From positions 5,663,967 to 5,707,270 of the forward strand of contig BFEA01000003.1 of the NCBI GenBank assembly GCA_003427395.1: 43,304 nt of DNA, in the 5' to 3' direction. The DNA comes from Chara braunii. Taxonomy: Eukaryota; Streptophyta; Charophyceae; Charales; Characeae. Shown here piece by piece: positions 20,583-32,499 of this stretch. Numbering within the stretch: position 1 is the stretch's first letter; every line of letters starts with the position of its first letter. Under the pieces are notes generated by a model, which had not been told where the DNA came from, ran no database searches, and worked only from the letters and a program-made list of their open reading frames with translations. The position numbers were made by a program, and so were the translations under genes.

Positions 20583-20628
20583 TGGGAAGCAGCACGTGCT
20601 GGGAAGCGGACCCAGTGTCCCTTATGAA
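20583..20628 (+). repeat. module II of the structured repeat, solo copy
   Basis: GGGAAGCAGCACGTGCTGGG...GCGGACCCAGTGTCCCTTATGA is homologous to the second half of copies A and B but has no variable-stem hairpin in front. It ends about 75 bp before copy B begins. Confidence 0.5.
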
Positions 20629-20655
20629 ACTACACATGCATTAATGCACCGAAGC

Positions 20656-20656
<1 letters not shown>

Positions 20657-20686
<30 letters not shown>

Positions 20687-20690
20687 TTTA
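20657..20690. repeat. (TAT)n microsatellite
   Basis: About 11 ATT triplets immediately before copy B of the structured repeat. Confidence 0.95.
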
Positions 20691-20703
20691 AGACTTGAGA
20701 CAT

Positions 20704-20815
20704 ACTATATTAGCTAGGGTGATACGAGCATCCCTTGCTAATATAGTTGCATGTGTCACTCCATCTATTGGTGGGGAGCTGCACCTGCTGGAAAACGGGA
20801 CCAGCGTCCCATTAC
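20704..20815 (+). repeat. structured repeat: variable-stem hairpin plus conserved module (copy B)
   Basis: ACTATATTAGCTAGGG / CCCTTGCTAATATAGT (15 of 16 paired) encloses the same 12-nt loop TGATACGAGCAT as copy A, although the stem sequences differ. Module II follows (CTATTGGTGGGGAGCTGCACC, then GCTGG...CCAGCGTCCCA). The conserved loop on unrelated but complementary stems is the notable feature. Confidence 0.65.
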
Positions 20816-20901
20816 AATGTAATTGTCCATTTGATTTGGGCCTCTTCACCAAGCTGTTTGGCGCCATATGTTACACTCTAAACTAGCCCCTCTTTGGAAA
20901 T

Positions 20902-20998
20902 ACACACTTTGCCTCTATGCCGAACCATAATGAACACACTTTGTCTCTATGCAGTACCGTATAATGAGGACCATAATGAACACACTTTGTCTCTATGC
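20902..20998. repeat. LINE 2 3' tandem repeats
   Basis: ACACACTTTGTCTCTATGC occurs at 20902 (one mismatch), 20934 and 20980, with ACCATAATGA linkers, at periods of 32 and 46 bp. Confidence 0.8.
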
Positions 20999-22619
20999 AG
21001 AACCATACCATGAGATAGGAACCATTGTCTGTTGATTAGCAGGAAAGGGGTTAGGGAAATCGGCAGCGGTTCTCAGAGGAATCATTGGATCCACTGCAGT
21101 CCAATCATTGAAAAATAGCCTGTAGTTCCTGTTGAGAGCGACATCATCACTTGATTGGGCGCCTTCCCAAGCCACCTTACCCATCTTTCCTCCCCGTTCC
21201 CCCCCAAGCCAGCCTTTATTAAAATTTTTGATATATTCAAGGATTTTTTTTTTCTGTGAAAGAAACAGAATCTTCTCTTTGGTCAATTCCCACTGAATTC
21301 TTATATCAATTTGTATCTGTTCCTTAATACTCTCCGTGAATTCCTGCCCATCCAATCTGACTCTCTCCCATTCATAAGTATATCTTCTTCTCCAAATGAC
21401 CCAAAGAATTGCTATTCTACTTAAGATAAACAAATTTTGTGTGAATTCATCGTAAGGTATGACAGTCCATTCTTCCAACAGCAAAGGTTTCCATCCCCAT
21501 GGCCATTTATCAGTCACTTCCAACTGAGTCCATATTCTGTCCCACCATCTCCATAGCCATACTGAGCTAGGACATTGTAGGAAAATATGCTCAATAGTTT
21601 CTGCTATGGATCTACTTGGGAAGACTGATATACAAAATTTACACCAAGGCTTGGCTAAACCTTTGCTATCCAAAGAGGTTCTGTCTATTATCCAATCATT
21701 GGTTGGGAGGCATCTATGTTCAATCTGCCATTGAAGCGAGGCTATTTTTGCAGGCTTAATCTTCTTGTTTTGGAACCATTTGATGTTTCTAAATTCGTTC
21801 TTTCCTAGATTCAGGTGATCCATCCATCTCTGTGTGACTCTGTCTTTGATATTAATTTTTGGTCTTAACATTCTATATGTTGATTTAACTATGAGAGTGT
21901 GTAATGTTCTTGTGAAGTTCCTCTTACCTTTGCACTGCGATCCCCATTTTCATTCCTATGGGTCTAGCGGGAGGAATTGAATGGGTGTGCTTGGGCGGAA
22001 GGCAAACCAAGAGTTGTTATCCTGTAAGACTCTCATTCTTAAGAGCTGTTCAGATGTCACTGTACTGACTCCAATTGGGTCAGTCGGGGTTAACTTATTA
22101 TTGATTCTGAGATCAAAAAGGGTGATTAGAATGTCACCATTCCTCTCCATATGAAAAATATTACCAATCACTTGATGATCTTCCTTTAGAATTACCCAGT
22201 CATTGATTCTGAACATAGGACCCTTTTTAAGGATTAAGGTCCAACTTATTGGGATTAAATCTAAAATCTTATTAAGAGCGGCCTCTGCATGATGACAATA
22301 TCTCAATTTCTCCTGGAGTTTATTGTGAGAGATCCAGTCATTGGTAATTGTGTCCCATATGTCCCTTACTCTGATTACACCTTTCCTGACCCAACCTTTC
22401 CAAGGTGAGTCTTTGCAATGAAGAGTGCACCCCTTGTGAATCCCTGATCCAAATGTTATTGAAAAGTGGATGCCTACTAACCTCCTCCCACCTTTCTGGG
22501 GGCACCTTGTCAGTAAGCGGGAGCTTCCTCCATGTTTTAATAAGATTGGGCCAGAAAGGATCTTTAGTAAGATCTGCTCTAGCAACTTCCTTATTGGATA
22601 GGTAAGAATCCTCTGTCAT
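20993..22619 (-). pseudogene. LINE 2 ORF2: C-terminal region with zf-RVT
   Basis: From 22619 the frame continues the RT connection (LTKDPFWPNLIKTWRKLP). It shifts near 22415 into one running through FRINDWVILKEDHQVIGNI to 21956. After two stops that same frame gives the zf-RVT domain: KIASLQWQIEHRCLPTNDWI, WCKFC (Cys pair), TIEHIFLQCPSSVWLWRWWD (His/Cys pair), ending at 20993. These are the DWV-like and zf-RVT domains of plant LINEs. The same two domains, from a related copy, occur at 31789-32920. Confidence 0.85.
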
Positions 22620-22659
22620 TGTCCTTCTAGCTCGGGGTATAGTTCAGACTCTGTTTTCC

Positions 22660-24543
22660 AACCATGTCAACGGCTCAACTTCATCAACTGTAGGAGGAAC
22701 TAATCTCTTTATCTGTTCCAAAGCTAACCCATTCCATGGAGTCTGAGGATTAAATAACAATCTTTTAATCCATTGAATAGACAGGGGTCATAGCCTGGAG
22801 GGTGGGATCAATGATACCAAGTCCTCCACTCGATTTGGGTTATATAATAGATGACCATGCCACTCTACTGATCACATTTTTTGTCTCATGGTTGCCCCTC
22901 CACATGAAGGCTCTTAATTGTTGTTAAAAAACTTTGATTGCTGCCTTGTCTAATGCCCAAATAGCTGCCTTATACCATATCGATGCTAGAACTATATTAT
23001 TAATTGTCAGAGATCTTCCCAAAATATATGTATGCTTATTCTTCCATGTATTTAATTTTGAACAAGCATTTTGCAAAATCCATTCATTGTTTGTTGCAGA
23101 CTTTCCTTCTGCTGAGAGATTAATTCCCAATACCCTTACCAGTGTCTCTTTAGATAACCAGGAGATTTTAGGAACTTCTGGGGGTCTAACACCTTGATGA
23201 TGGATCCACCATCCCAGTGTTTTGTTACCCCAGTTAATCCTCATATCAGAAAGTCTACAAAAGCGTTCCATCATATTCCTTAAAACTTCCAGATTCTCAT
23301 GGGATGCTTTTATCATGATAGATAAGTCATCAACAAAAAGGGAGCAAACAGGGATCGCCTCCTCTGGTATGCTAGTAACTTGAATTTTCTTGATGTCCTT
23401 GTTCTTACGCAGGTTAGCCGCTAGGGCTTCCATGATTATCACAAAAAGAAAAGGGGCAATAGAGTCCCCTTGTCTCACTGACCTCTTGAGACTGAATGGA
23501 GGGGCCACATTCCCATTTATCATTACCCTAGTAGTGGCTTTCTGATGCATTATCTCCACCTATTTCCTAAAACAAGGACCAAAGTTTATTTTTTCAAGGC
23601 ATTTATCCAGGAATGTCCAATACACATGATCATACGCTTTTTCAAAATCAATAAAGATAAAAGCCGCATTATGTTTGGATTGTCTAGAGATTTTAATCAA
23701 TTCATTAACCAGGAAAATATTATCTTGAATGCTCCTTCCTGTTATAAAGCCTGTTTGTGATGGGTGAATAATATCAGAAATAACGTTAGTTAGTCGATCA
23801 GCTAAGACCTTAGCCACTAACTTGTACACAACTGTCAATAGAGTTATAGGACGATAATTTTTTAAATTTGATTTATCTCTTTTTTTGTAAATGAGGGTAA
23901 GGACCCCTTCATTTACTATCTCCCCCATCTCCCCTGTGGCCCATACTGAGTCATAGAATTCCATTAAATCCTGCGAAAGAGTATCCCAAATACTTTCTCA
24001 GAATTCTTTTGGTAATCCATCAATCCCTGGTGTTTTTCCCTCTTCCATTAGAATCAGCGCTTTTGATACTTCGTCTTTAGTTATGGGTTTCTTCATTTCT
24101 TCTCTTTGCTTTGTTGATATTTTCTTAGTCATTAGCAATAAAAATTCCTCAATCTCTTCCTTGTGTCGACTTTTGGGAATGTCGCTATTTTGGGGTGTAA
24201 ATAAATTTTTGAAGAAGTCTCTAGCTATCTTAGTGCAGGCTGCTGTTGAGGTAGCTAGGGGTTCCTCTGTATGAAGTTGGTTAGACCGTGCTTCTATTGT
24301 GGTTCTTCCTGAATTGACTTTGGCCATTGCAAAAAATTTGGCATCCATACTTCCTTTCATTTGATGCTTCTTCATTTTTCCCCTTATTCTTATTCCTTGC
24401 CAACGATATTCTATATATTTCAATAGCGGATCTTCGACTTCTTGAACTTCGTTGGCCAATTCAGCTAGTTGCTCTGGATTTATATTCTCAGTTTCTATTT
24501 GTTGGAGATCATATATCCTTTTATAAAGATTAGCTTCGTCCAT
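22660..24543 (-). pseudogene. LINE 2 ORF2: reverse transcriptase
   Basis: Full RT domain, in order: EGKTPGIDGLPKEF (fingers), EGVLTLIYKKRDKSNLKNYR PI (split here), QTGFITGRSIQDNI, motif A FIDFEKAYDHV, motif B RQGDSIAPFLF, motif C LFVDDLSIM (catalytic Asp pair, Val in place of the usual Ala), and VLGINLS. A stop follows PKEF (about 24000) and another CFRK (about 23560). A third lies at 22924, and a one-base frameshift follows GIIDPTLQAMTP near 22787. Everything else is open, and the catalytic residues are kept. Confidence 0.88.
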
Positions 24544-24899
24544 ATGTCTTTGTTTAGCCAGGGCTTTAGAATATTCATTGCATTTACGACCTAGGAACGC
24601 TAGACCGTTGTTGAACCACGGAATACCATTTTGGATGAGTGGTCTCTACTTCCTCCAGAATTCCCACACATCTTTAAGGAATTGTTTAAAACTATCTTTC
24701 TTCAGATGATCCGTATTAAGCCTATAGTATCCTCTCCCCTTATCCGGTTTCTTTTTGAATGAAAAGACCGCCACACACATCGAGTGGTCCAACCCAGGAA
24801 AAGGACTATGGGGGAGGATAGCCGCTCATTGTAATGCTCCTTGTAATTCCTATGAAACTAGAATTAGGTCAATTCTTGATCTCGTTGTTTGTCTGGCTT

Positions 24900-25614
24900 G
24901 ATTTTTTCTGAAACAAGAATAGGTTTTTGCTTGGGGATTTAACCCCCTAAATTAGTCAAAAAGATTGGCTGAGGCACAAAGATTAGAGATAATAGCCTCA
25001 TCGTCTATGATATAGGGAAGACAGGGAGAGGGGATATGCCATCTATCCAGTGAGCGGTCCGGTGCCGCATTAAAATCTCCTGGGATAATGATAGGTATTC
25101 CTATGGGCAAATGGGCGAGAATTCCTTCAAAAGAATTATGCCTCTCCCGGACTTTATTAGGGCCATATACACATAGAATACCGACTGTTTCTAGTTCTAT
25201 CACAGCTAGAATATAGACCCATCTGCCTTCCAATTGATCTGCCTCTCAATTTATAACGTCTATCTTAGTATCTGGGGGGAGCCATATAGCCACTCCCGCA
25301 CTACCCACCTTAGGTGCATATGCTGTATAAGCCATGTGGGGTCAGATTTCCTTCTGTATATAGTTATGGTGATCACTGTTCATCAAATGGGTCTCCTGAA
25401 TACAAATGACATCTGGCCAAGATCTGTCGTCCACCCCTTTCATCATTTCATAAATAGCTTGTCTCTTACTCTGTTTGGCCGATGCGAGACCATTTACATT
25501 AATCGATCTTAGATCTAGATCTGCATTCCTCTTGAGCGGTTTCCAATTCTTGTCCTTGTTATAAAGTGTATCTATAAGGTTTACTTCACCCATAGGAACA
25601 AAAGACAATTCCAC
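24900..25614 (-). pseudogene. LINE 2 ORF2: APE-type endonuclease
   Basis: Starts MELSFVPMGEVN at 25614. SINVNGLASAKQ (metal-binding Asn), VICIQETHL (catalytic Glu), GVAIWLPP, VGILCVYGPN and IIIPGDFNAAPDRS (GDFN block) follow. RSRIDLIL and a GLDHS block near 24780-24860 complete the fold. In-frame stops lie at 25342, about 25248 and 24952. The ORF2 start is 24 bp past the ORF1 stop at 25638. Confidence 0.85.
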
Positions 25615-25637
25615 TGCTCATATGTGAAGATAGTGAT

Positions 25638-28600
25638 TTAGACTAGAGACTCCCATGTACCCTTATCAAGAGCTCCCCCATTTTGAAGGAGGTGTTTCTT
25701 GATAAGGCCCAAAAGTAAGGCTACAACATCATCTTCAGACCTGAACTGATCAACTTTGATCTTCTGAATCCTAAGATCTCTGAGAGATTCGTCCTCTAGC
25801 CACTTCAGATTGAATGGATTCCCTGCCCTGTATCTTAGGAATACATCCCTATATGAGATTCTCTGGGGTTCCTTGATTATCATGCAAGTGGCCCATCCGC
25901 CTGGGGGAAGATTCCTTTCAATAAACTTCTTAGATTCTGTTTTNAAAANAGTTTCCCCGGNAGGTNCNCCTGTTAGAAAAGAGAGGGAAAGACTGGGGGA
26001 CGTCATACCGTGGATAGTCAAGCCACCATACTGAGAACCAGTTATCTCTGTGAGCCCCACTTCCCACTTTTCGTCGTTGCATCGAACCGGGAAAATTGCA
26101 CTGCCCAATTTAGAGAGGGGTTGAACCTCCAAATCTAGTCTAGATTTGAACTTCTGTCTCCGATTTATTAGTTCCAGGGGGAGAGGCTGGGCAGGTGATG
26201 TGGGTACTTCTTCTGCTGTACCAGAGGTAAGATCAATCTCATTCTCTAATTGAGCAGCTTCTATCTTGTGATCTTTTCGGCCCCTCCCCTTTACCTCTGA
26301 TTCTTAAGTTCTAACCTTTGATCCCGTGTCTCCTTCTAAATCCTCCTCTGACTCTCTGCTGTCCAAAACTAGCAGTGACGATTTAGTCTTTTCTTGTGGT
26401 TTCTCTGAAAGCACAAGAAATTTTGTTTCCCCTGTCAGAGTCGAAGTGATAGCCGTTGTTACTCCTTTCTCCGAAAAGATGAGACTCCCCGCCACAACAG
26501 TTTTTGAGGTGTGGTTCTCTGGGCTCAAAAGGCTACCAGCTATATCCGTCCTTAAGACCTGGTCCTCAAGAACCAAGAGGTTCGAAGGCTGTACATTGAG
26601 GACTATGTTCCTTGTATCAGCATTATCACAAGAGTCCTGGGAAGAGGACTGTGTCTGTGTTTTCTGCCCAGACTCAAAACTGGTGGTCTCTTGTGGAAGC
26701 TCCGAAGTGGCGTGACCACCATTCTGACTCTGCATGTCTTGTGTACTACTTCTACTTTCCATTGATCCCGAAGATTGCCCTGTATCAGTGTCTTCCGGCT
26801 CTTTGCTCGTGTGCTGCCTTGATTTCTTTTTCCTCGATTGTCGGGGTGTAAGCACAAGATTCTTCATTCCGTTTTTTGAAAATTTTCTCTTTATATTTTT
26901 TCCATTATAAGTAGCAATGGACTGTGATACACGAGTCTGGGGATAACTCTGTTTCCTTCTGGCCAGCTCCTTGAGTCTTATTTTCCCTCCTGTGTGACCC
27001 TGTATCTTATGTACCTCAGAAATAGATGAGTCAGAATGGATGTTCATTTGCTGCGACAAAATGTGTAGCATTTTGTTGCTCGCTATCTGCCAATCAATGT
27101 CCCCAGGGAGACCATACTGCAGGGTGACCTTAAGACTGTCACTCTGTACCAAAATAGCAAGGATCTGTTCCTTAGCAGAGTCCCAGAATTCCTTACCCTC
27201 CCCAGCGTGCCTAAATTTGAGGTTACTAATTACCCATTCAGCGACATATTGAAGTCGCTGCTGCAGATTGGTGGCCGGAGCGTGAGACTGTTCTCCCTCT
27301 CCCATATCTGCGAGTGGAATTGCAGAGACGGGGGCTTGTTCCACCTCCATGTGCTCTATTGCAAAAGCGTTCTGTAATGGGTCTATTTCCATGGGAGTTC
27401 CTTGTTTCTCCTCTTGCAAAAAAGTGTTCTCTTCGTTCCCCTGTAGACCACTACCGTAATCCTGCACCTCTTGCAGAAGAGTGTTCTCTTCGTTTCCCTG
27501 TGGACCACTATCATATGCCTGCAACTGAGGTAGTTCTGGTGGTGGAGGCAGCAACAGCAAAGGTTCTTGCATTGTATCTGAGGATAGTAACGTCACTGTG
27601 TGTGTGAGTGAGAGAAACTGTTGTGGCGTCTCCTTCTGCTGTGACCGGTTTGACGGGGTCTGCTGCAATTGCTGGTGAAGGTGTAGCTGCTGTTGCTGCT
27701 GGAGATGTTGTGGATGCTCTTGAAGGTGAGTGGCATGTCGTACCATTTGTTGGTTTGGATTTTCATTAATTCCACGATTATTTTTTGCTTTTACTACTTT
27801 CCATGCCATCTCAACTTTATTTCGATTCTTCTGCAGGTACCCCTCTGGTGTTGGTCCTACCGATGTACCCCCACCCACCTTATTACCCTGCAAACCTTGC
27901 TGTTGTCCTTCGGGAGGTGGTCCTACCATTGTACCCCCTCCTTCTTGATTCCCTTGCTGGCCTTGTTGCTGACCCTGTTGTCCAGCTTTGTCATTGTGCT
28001 TGTTTGTATCTTCAACAGGGCTCTTGTGGCTTATCTTTGATGTTTTCGTCTTACTGTGTTGCCCCGCATGCTGCGTTTGTTGGTTCATGGGACTTTGGAG
28101 TGGAGGGGGCGGTGGAGGGGGTGATATGACCTATTCTGCTCGCGGCCTTGCGGTCTTTAGGGGGTCACCCCTCCCCTCTCAATACCATCCACTGGGAATT
28201 CCCATATGATTCAGTTCCTCAATATAGACCCAACCATCGTATCCTGGGATCATTGGAATCCACCGGTGGGGCCTCTGGGGATCTCTTTTCAGCTTTGTTT
28301 CTGGTGAGACTGGGTGCTGAGGATGCATAGGGCACGCAAATTCCGTACTTAGGTGTCCATATGCCTTGCATTTGAAACACCAAGGACGGAATTTGTGCGC
28401 CGTGTGAATCTGGAAAATCTTCCCTCCCATCTTATACGGAATGATATCATCTAATGAGAATGACTGATCTTTTTGAAGATCAATTGCCAACATTAGATAA
28501 TCATCCCTTTTTGCCACATAGGATGGGAGGGGGTCAATGAAGTCCACAATTTTGAAATGCTGACCAAAATCATGGACAAACGCAGCCTGAACCTCAATGG

Positions 28601-28997
28601 GAATGTGACGCAGTTCTACCCAATAATGCTCTTTCATCAGTTGGTCTCTCCCCTCTTCTGAACTGATTTTCTTAGGTTGCCAAGTATAGATTCTTACCTG
28701 TGAGTTATCCTGCGAAGTTTCCCAAAATAACTTTTTTCATTCATCTATCTGCGCTTTGTCCTTCTCAAAAAGACAGAGGATGGTAAAGACTGTAGGAGTG
28801 ATTGGCTGTATGAGGAAGAACTCTGATACTGCTTCTTCACTGCCCTTCAATTCCTGTAGTCTTCTGCAGATCCACTTAATTTTGTCATTAGTGGATCGAT
28901 AGGCAGCCTTGTCATAGAAAATCCAATTATTAGCGTGTCGGACATAGATCTCATCCCTCCTGGCCAATTTTTCTACCGGGTAGGATTTCATCAACAT
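25638..28997 (-). pseudogene. LINE 2 ORF1, large gag-like protein broken by four stops
   Basis: One frame runs 1,120 codons from MLMKSYPVEK (28997) to ESLV (stop at 25638), with in-frame TGA (28737), TGA (28179), TAG (about 28132) and TAA (26304). The N-terminal third resembles the DUF4283/RNA-binding part of plant LINE ORF1 and ends in a zinc knuckle CFKCKAYGHLSTEFAC (CX2CX4HX6C, a variant of the usual CX4HX4C). Then comes a Gln/Pro-rich stretch with internal repeats (QQGQQGNQEGGGT..GPPPEG twice; GNEENTLLQE twice). A Ser/Thr-rich region and a C-terminal block follow (LGSAIFPVRCNDEKWEVGL ... GGWATCMIIKEPQ). Five N bases lie at 25944-25968. ORF1 this long is unusual for plant LINEs. Confidence 0.8.
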
Positions 28998-29099
28998 TTT
29001 CCTCCCTCCCTAATCTATCAATTTTTGTTCAGAGGGAAGAAGGAAGAGGGAGAAAAAGAAAGCTCTGGCCGACGATAAATTACGAAGGGGGATTTTTAG

Positions 29100-29643
29100 T
29101 TATTCTGCCGGTGTTCTAGGGGGTCCTATCGGGGCTCTCGGAACATTCTGAGTTTTGTTCTGCATTGTCTTTCGTACTCTCTGAGCCCACGTCGAGGCCG
29201 ATTGAGCAGGCTGCGAAGAGGACTGAGCAGGCTGCGAAGAGGACTGTGACGATTGCGACTCATGATTATTCTCTTCCGAGGGTTGAGCCTGGGTACCTCT
29301 GCTCGAGAATAAAGTCTGTTCTAGCCTTTCCTCTTCAGTTAACATCTCCTCATCTTCGTGAGTTGCTTCTGTCCGATCGTCTTCTTTTGAGATCTGATCG
29401 TTTTCAGAAATTTTCCGCGGTGAAGATACCTGTGAGTTCCTTTAGTCATTTTCCTGATTCCCAACCAAAAGGGTTTCCTCTGTACCTGTCACTGCTGCTG
29501 ATGAGTCTCTCTCTCCCTTCTGTGCAACAGATGTGATCGAAAGTGATGCTTCTGAAAGAGTCAGGGTTCCTGACCGGTCTTTGGGATCTATTATCATGAG
29601 TAATGTTCTTTCTGGCTCCTTGTCTTTCATACCCTTGACTCAA
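29100..29643 (-). pseudogene. LINE 2 ORF1 N-terminal extension
   Basis: Two open pieces in the same frame as ORF1. 29630-29442 is acidic and Ser/Thr-rich. 29345-29100 has repeated QSSSQPAQ units and STWAQRVRKTMQ, reminiscent of the SWA(D/N) motif before the DUF4283 domain. Stops at 29442, 29100 and about 29017 separate them from the 28997 start. Shared frame is the main reason to join them. Confidence 0.55.
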
Positions 29644-30192
29644 TTCTGGGCTATCATAGGTACCTGTTCCCCTCCAGGCCTGCTGTATGGCGAGGAATTG
29701 AGTTGCCTCAACACATTGTGTCTCATTTCCCCTTGATAGAAGAGGAGGGAATCTCCTCCTCTTGGTCTCTTCAAGGGCATTGAATTGATTCTCATCATCT
29801 TCTTTTTCCCTGAGATCAACAGAAATAAATCAGAGTAATTATAACCTTAGGCCTCTGGTTCTTTACGAATGTACCTAATGTGATGATTTGTAATAGATGC
29901 GGTCCAGCAGAAATAAGAAAGAAGAGGGGAATATAAAAAGAGGGATAAATAGAGAGAAGAGGAACAAAAATCGAAAGCAATAAACAGTCGCAGGTAAATA
30001 GGGCAAGAAAAGGAAGGAAAGTTAGAACAGAGTGTCAGGGGAAATTGAGCTGAGTGCGATTGAGTGAAGAGGTAGGATGGAATGAAAAGGTAGGATACAG
30101 AAGGACAGGGGGGGGAATTATGAAGAGTTGAGTAGTATTGGATGAGGAGAAAGAGTGACACAACGTCGAGGGGGATTTGAAATGGGAAAAAG

Positions 30193-30320
30193 AAAAGGCT
30201 AAAAAAACTAACATAGCAGGTCAGGGGAAGATTTGAATCACTGAGGAATATGAAGTGGAAAAAAAAAGGCTAAAAAAGCTAACACAGTAGGTCGGGGGGA
30301 AATTTGAATCACTGAGGAAT
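30193..30320. repeat. 71-bp-period tandem duplication
   Basis: AAAAGGCTAAAAAA(A/G)CTAAC ... ATTTGAATCACTGAGGAAT occurs at 30193-30249 and 30264-30320. Confidence 0.85.
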
Positions 30321-30582
30321 GATGAGAATAAGAATAAGAACCAGAATTATAATTAGGCTAGGAATATCTTTACTCGTGATTCGATTATTGTTGACGAAAA
30401 ATGGAATGTTCTGATTTATCCAGATTGATTAATGCTGATTCGGTTGATTCAGTTCATTCTGTTTCCAATTGATTGCTGGTTTGAAGGCTTGGCTTCCCTT
30501 GAAAAACAAACAAGGGGGGGGAACCTCTGGGGGAATATCTTGGTTGGAAAAGGTGGGAGGTAGCTGTATAGGGCAGACGTCT

Positions 30583-30590
30583 TATAAATA
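30583..30590 (+). promoter_or_regulatory. TATA-box-like sequence
   Basis: TATAAATA followed by a pyrimidine-rich stretch suitable for initiation (about 30592-30615). No recognisable product lies downstream, so this is a weak call. Confidence 0.25.
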
Positions 30591-30954
30591 CCTCCCTCTG
30601 TCTCCCGTTGTAGTTTTGTCCTTATGTCGTTCGTAAGCTTCCACCTACCACCCTCAGAATGTGACGTTATGCATGCCGCTCCAGATAAAGTTTGTTCTCA
30701 ATATTCTCCCCTAAAATCCCTCGTATCGTCGTTCGCAGTTTGCCAGTTAGAGTCTGTATTCCCGACTCATTCCAACAACCTCTCTGGTATCGACGAACCC
30801 AATTTTACCACTATGAGATACAATTGGCTATCAAGAGAGAAGGGAAATCTATCAGTCTTGATCATTATCTACTACGACTCATTCCATGTTGACCGTCACT
30901 CTTTGACTTCGTGAGTAACGTCTGACTGTAGTCGTCCAAAAGCGCAATAAGCCC

Positions 30955-31046
30955 GTGATTGGATTCAATGTCCCATAGTCTTTATAGCAACACTAAAGCT
31001 GTGATTCGATGCAATGTCCCGTAGTCTTCATAGCAGCACTAATAAC
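30955..31046. repeat. two 46-bp tandem units
   Basis: GTGATT(G/C)GAT..CAATGTCCC(A/G)TAGTCTT(T/C)ATAGCA(A/G)CACTAA at 30955 and 31001. Confidence 0.85.
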
Positions 31047-31788
31047 CACACTTCACTATCACAAGGTCTCTCTCCGCTCGAGGTCACTAGCTTTGACCTA
31101 GGTCAAAGGCTCATAAGTCAGTGTCGTACTCTTTCACACGACGATGACAGTGACACATAGTTCGGAACGTATGACTTCTCAACAACAGCAATATTGAATG
31201 CCAGTTGTCAGGAGGAGCCACGCGTCTGAAATCATGTCCACGTCAGCCTGCGATGTGTCAGATTCAAGCGACTCTGCTTGGCGCGCGTGCGTTAAGCGCC
31301 TTGGAATCCAACTATAGATCGGCCTCAAACTGCATTTGGCTTCCCAAGAAGAGAGCCAGCACCTTGCTCGCTGCAGCCCACAGCTTGGCCAACATAGGCA
31401 AGCAAGCACCGCGGCTGAAGAAAATTTGAGGGCAGTTTTGAACCAAGTACTAATGAGCCACTTCAAAGAAGTCAATGGAGAGAGAGGCGCCTACACAGCC
31501 CAAGGCCGCACTTCTCCTTCTGAAACCACACCAGTATCCCCTGTTTCAAGAGTTTTTTCACCCTACTGCTGGGCGTCAGACTTCAATTTTCCCTCCTAGT
31601 TCCAAGCCTTCGGCGGTCTTGAGAAGCGTGTAGCCTCCTCATGTATCTGCTGTCGTCCCCCGGGGGGCACCGAGGGGGGGACAGGGTCGTAGTCAATCAG
31701 GGATTTCCATCAAGGAGAGGGGATGGGGCGGGAAGGGGTCCGGGAAATTAGACGGGGACCTCATGGGGAAAGTTGGCTCAATGTTGGT

Positions 31789-32490
31789 CTAATCATTAAA
31801 GACAAGACGATTGCCTCTATGAGGTCTTTGTCCTGATGGAACGGTCCGGTCTTCTCCCCACTTAACCCGTGCTATCCAACTCCCCCCGTGTCCCCCAAGG
31901 CACTCCGTACAAAAGCCCGTGATCACCCGTCTGATGTCTCGCTTTGTTTGGAACATATCTAGTTGGGGTTTGAGCTCATTCCACCTTCGCCATAACTCAA
32001 GTTCAATGAGTTCCTTTATCTGCCCTGTCAGTTCGGGGCCCTCCACTTTCACCCCTTCCAAAGCTAAGGTGCAGCGCTGCCATTAGAGTGTCCACAAGAT
32101 GGTCTGCCAGTGCCTGCCTAGTCTGTATAGATTGTCTGCAAAGGTGGATGCTTGTCCTAGTGTCGCTCAATGACCTGCCAGTATGGCTTGCCAAGCCCAT
32201 GGCCAGGGTGTTTCTAATATCATCTTTCGCCAAATGCGGTCTCACCATCGCCATGTCAACAGCGCCACGTGACATTGCATAAAGATATGTTCGATAGTCT
32301 AGTTCCATCTTTGTGAAGGGAAGGTTTTGAGGCACCTATGGCACCATAGGAATGCTCTTCCTTTTCGCTCCAGGTGGGTGTGGTCAATCAGCTAGGCGTT
32401 TGTTGGCAGACAACGGTGAGCAATCTGCCATAGCAAGGATGCAGTTTTTGCCAGTCTCGCTGTATTTTCTCCAAACCATTTGATTGGCAC
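31789..32490 (-). pseudogene. LINE 3: zf-RVT 3' fragment
   Basis: The minus strand reads IKWFGENTARLAKTASLLWQ, IAHRCLPTNA, WCHRC, then TIEHIFMQCHVALLTWRW and DRIW. It is collinear with the zf-RVT domain of LINE 2 but clearly diverged, with several stops and frameshifts. The adjoining upstream domain is present but inverted (32500-32920). Confidence 0.75.
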
Positions 32491-32499
32491 CAGGAGGGA

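Larger units (their letters stand above)
20890..29900 (-). mobile_element. LINE 2, ~9 kb plant-type non-LTR retrotransposon
   Basis: Minus-strand element with ORF1 (about 29640 to 25638) and ORF2 (25614 to 20993: endonuclease, RT, zf-RVT) in the canonical order. Every ORF1 piece, and the ORF2 pieces from 25614 to 22924, keep one frame with only point stops, so decay is modest. The 3' end carries three ACACACTTTGTCTCTATGC-type units (20902-20998) instead of an obvious poly(A). The 5' boundary, somewhere in 29.7-30.6 kb, is not defined. Confidence 0.85.
29900..31788. other. no gene; tandem duplications and possible LINE 5' region
   Basis: Purine-rich at 29900-30340. The open frame at 30624-30914 lacks any domain or codon pattern I recognise, and I see no RNA gene. 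The left part may be the LINE 2 promoter/5'UTR; the right part (31180-31788) may be the 3' end of LINE 3. Confidence 0.45.
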
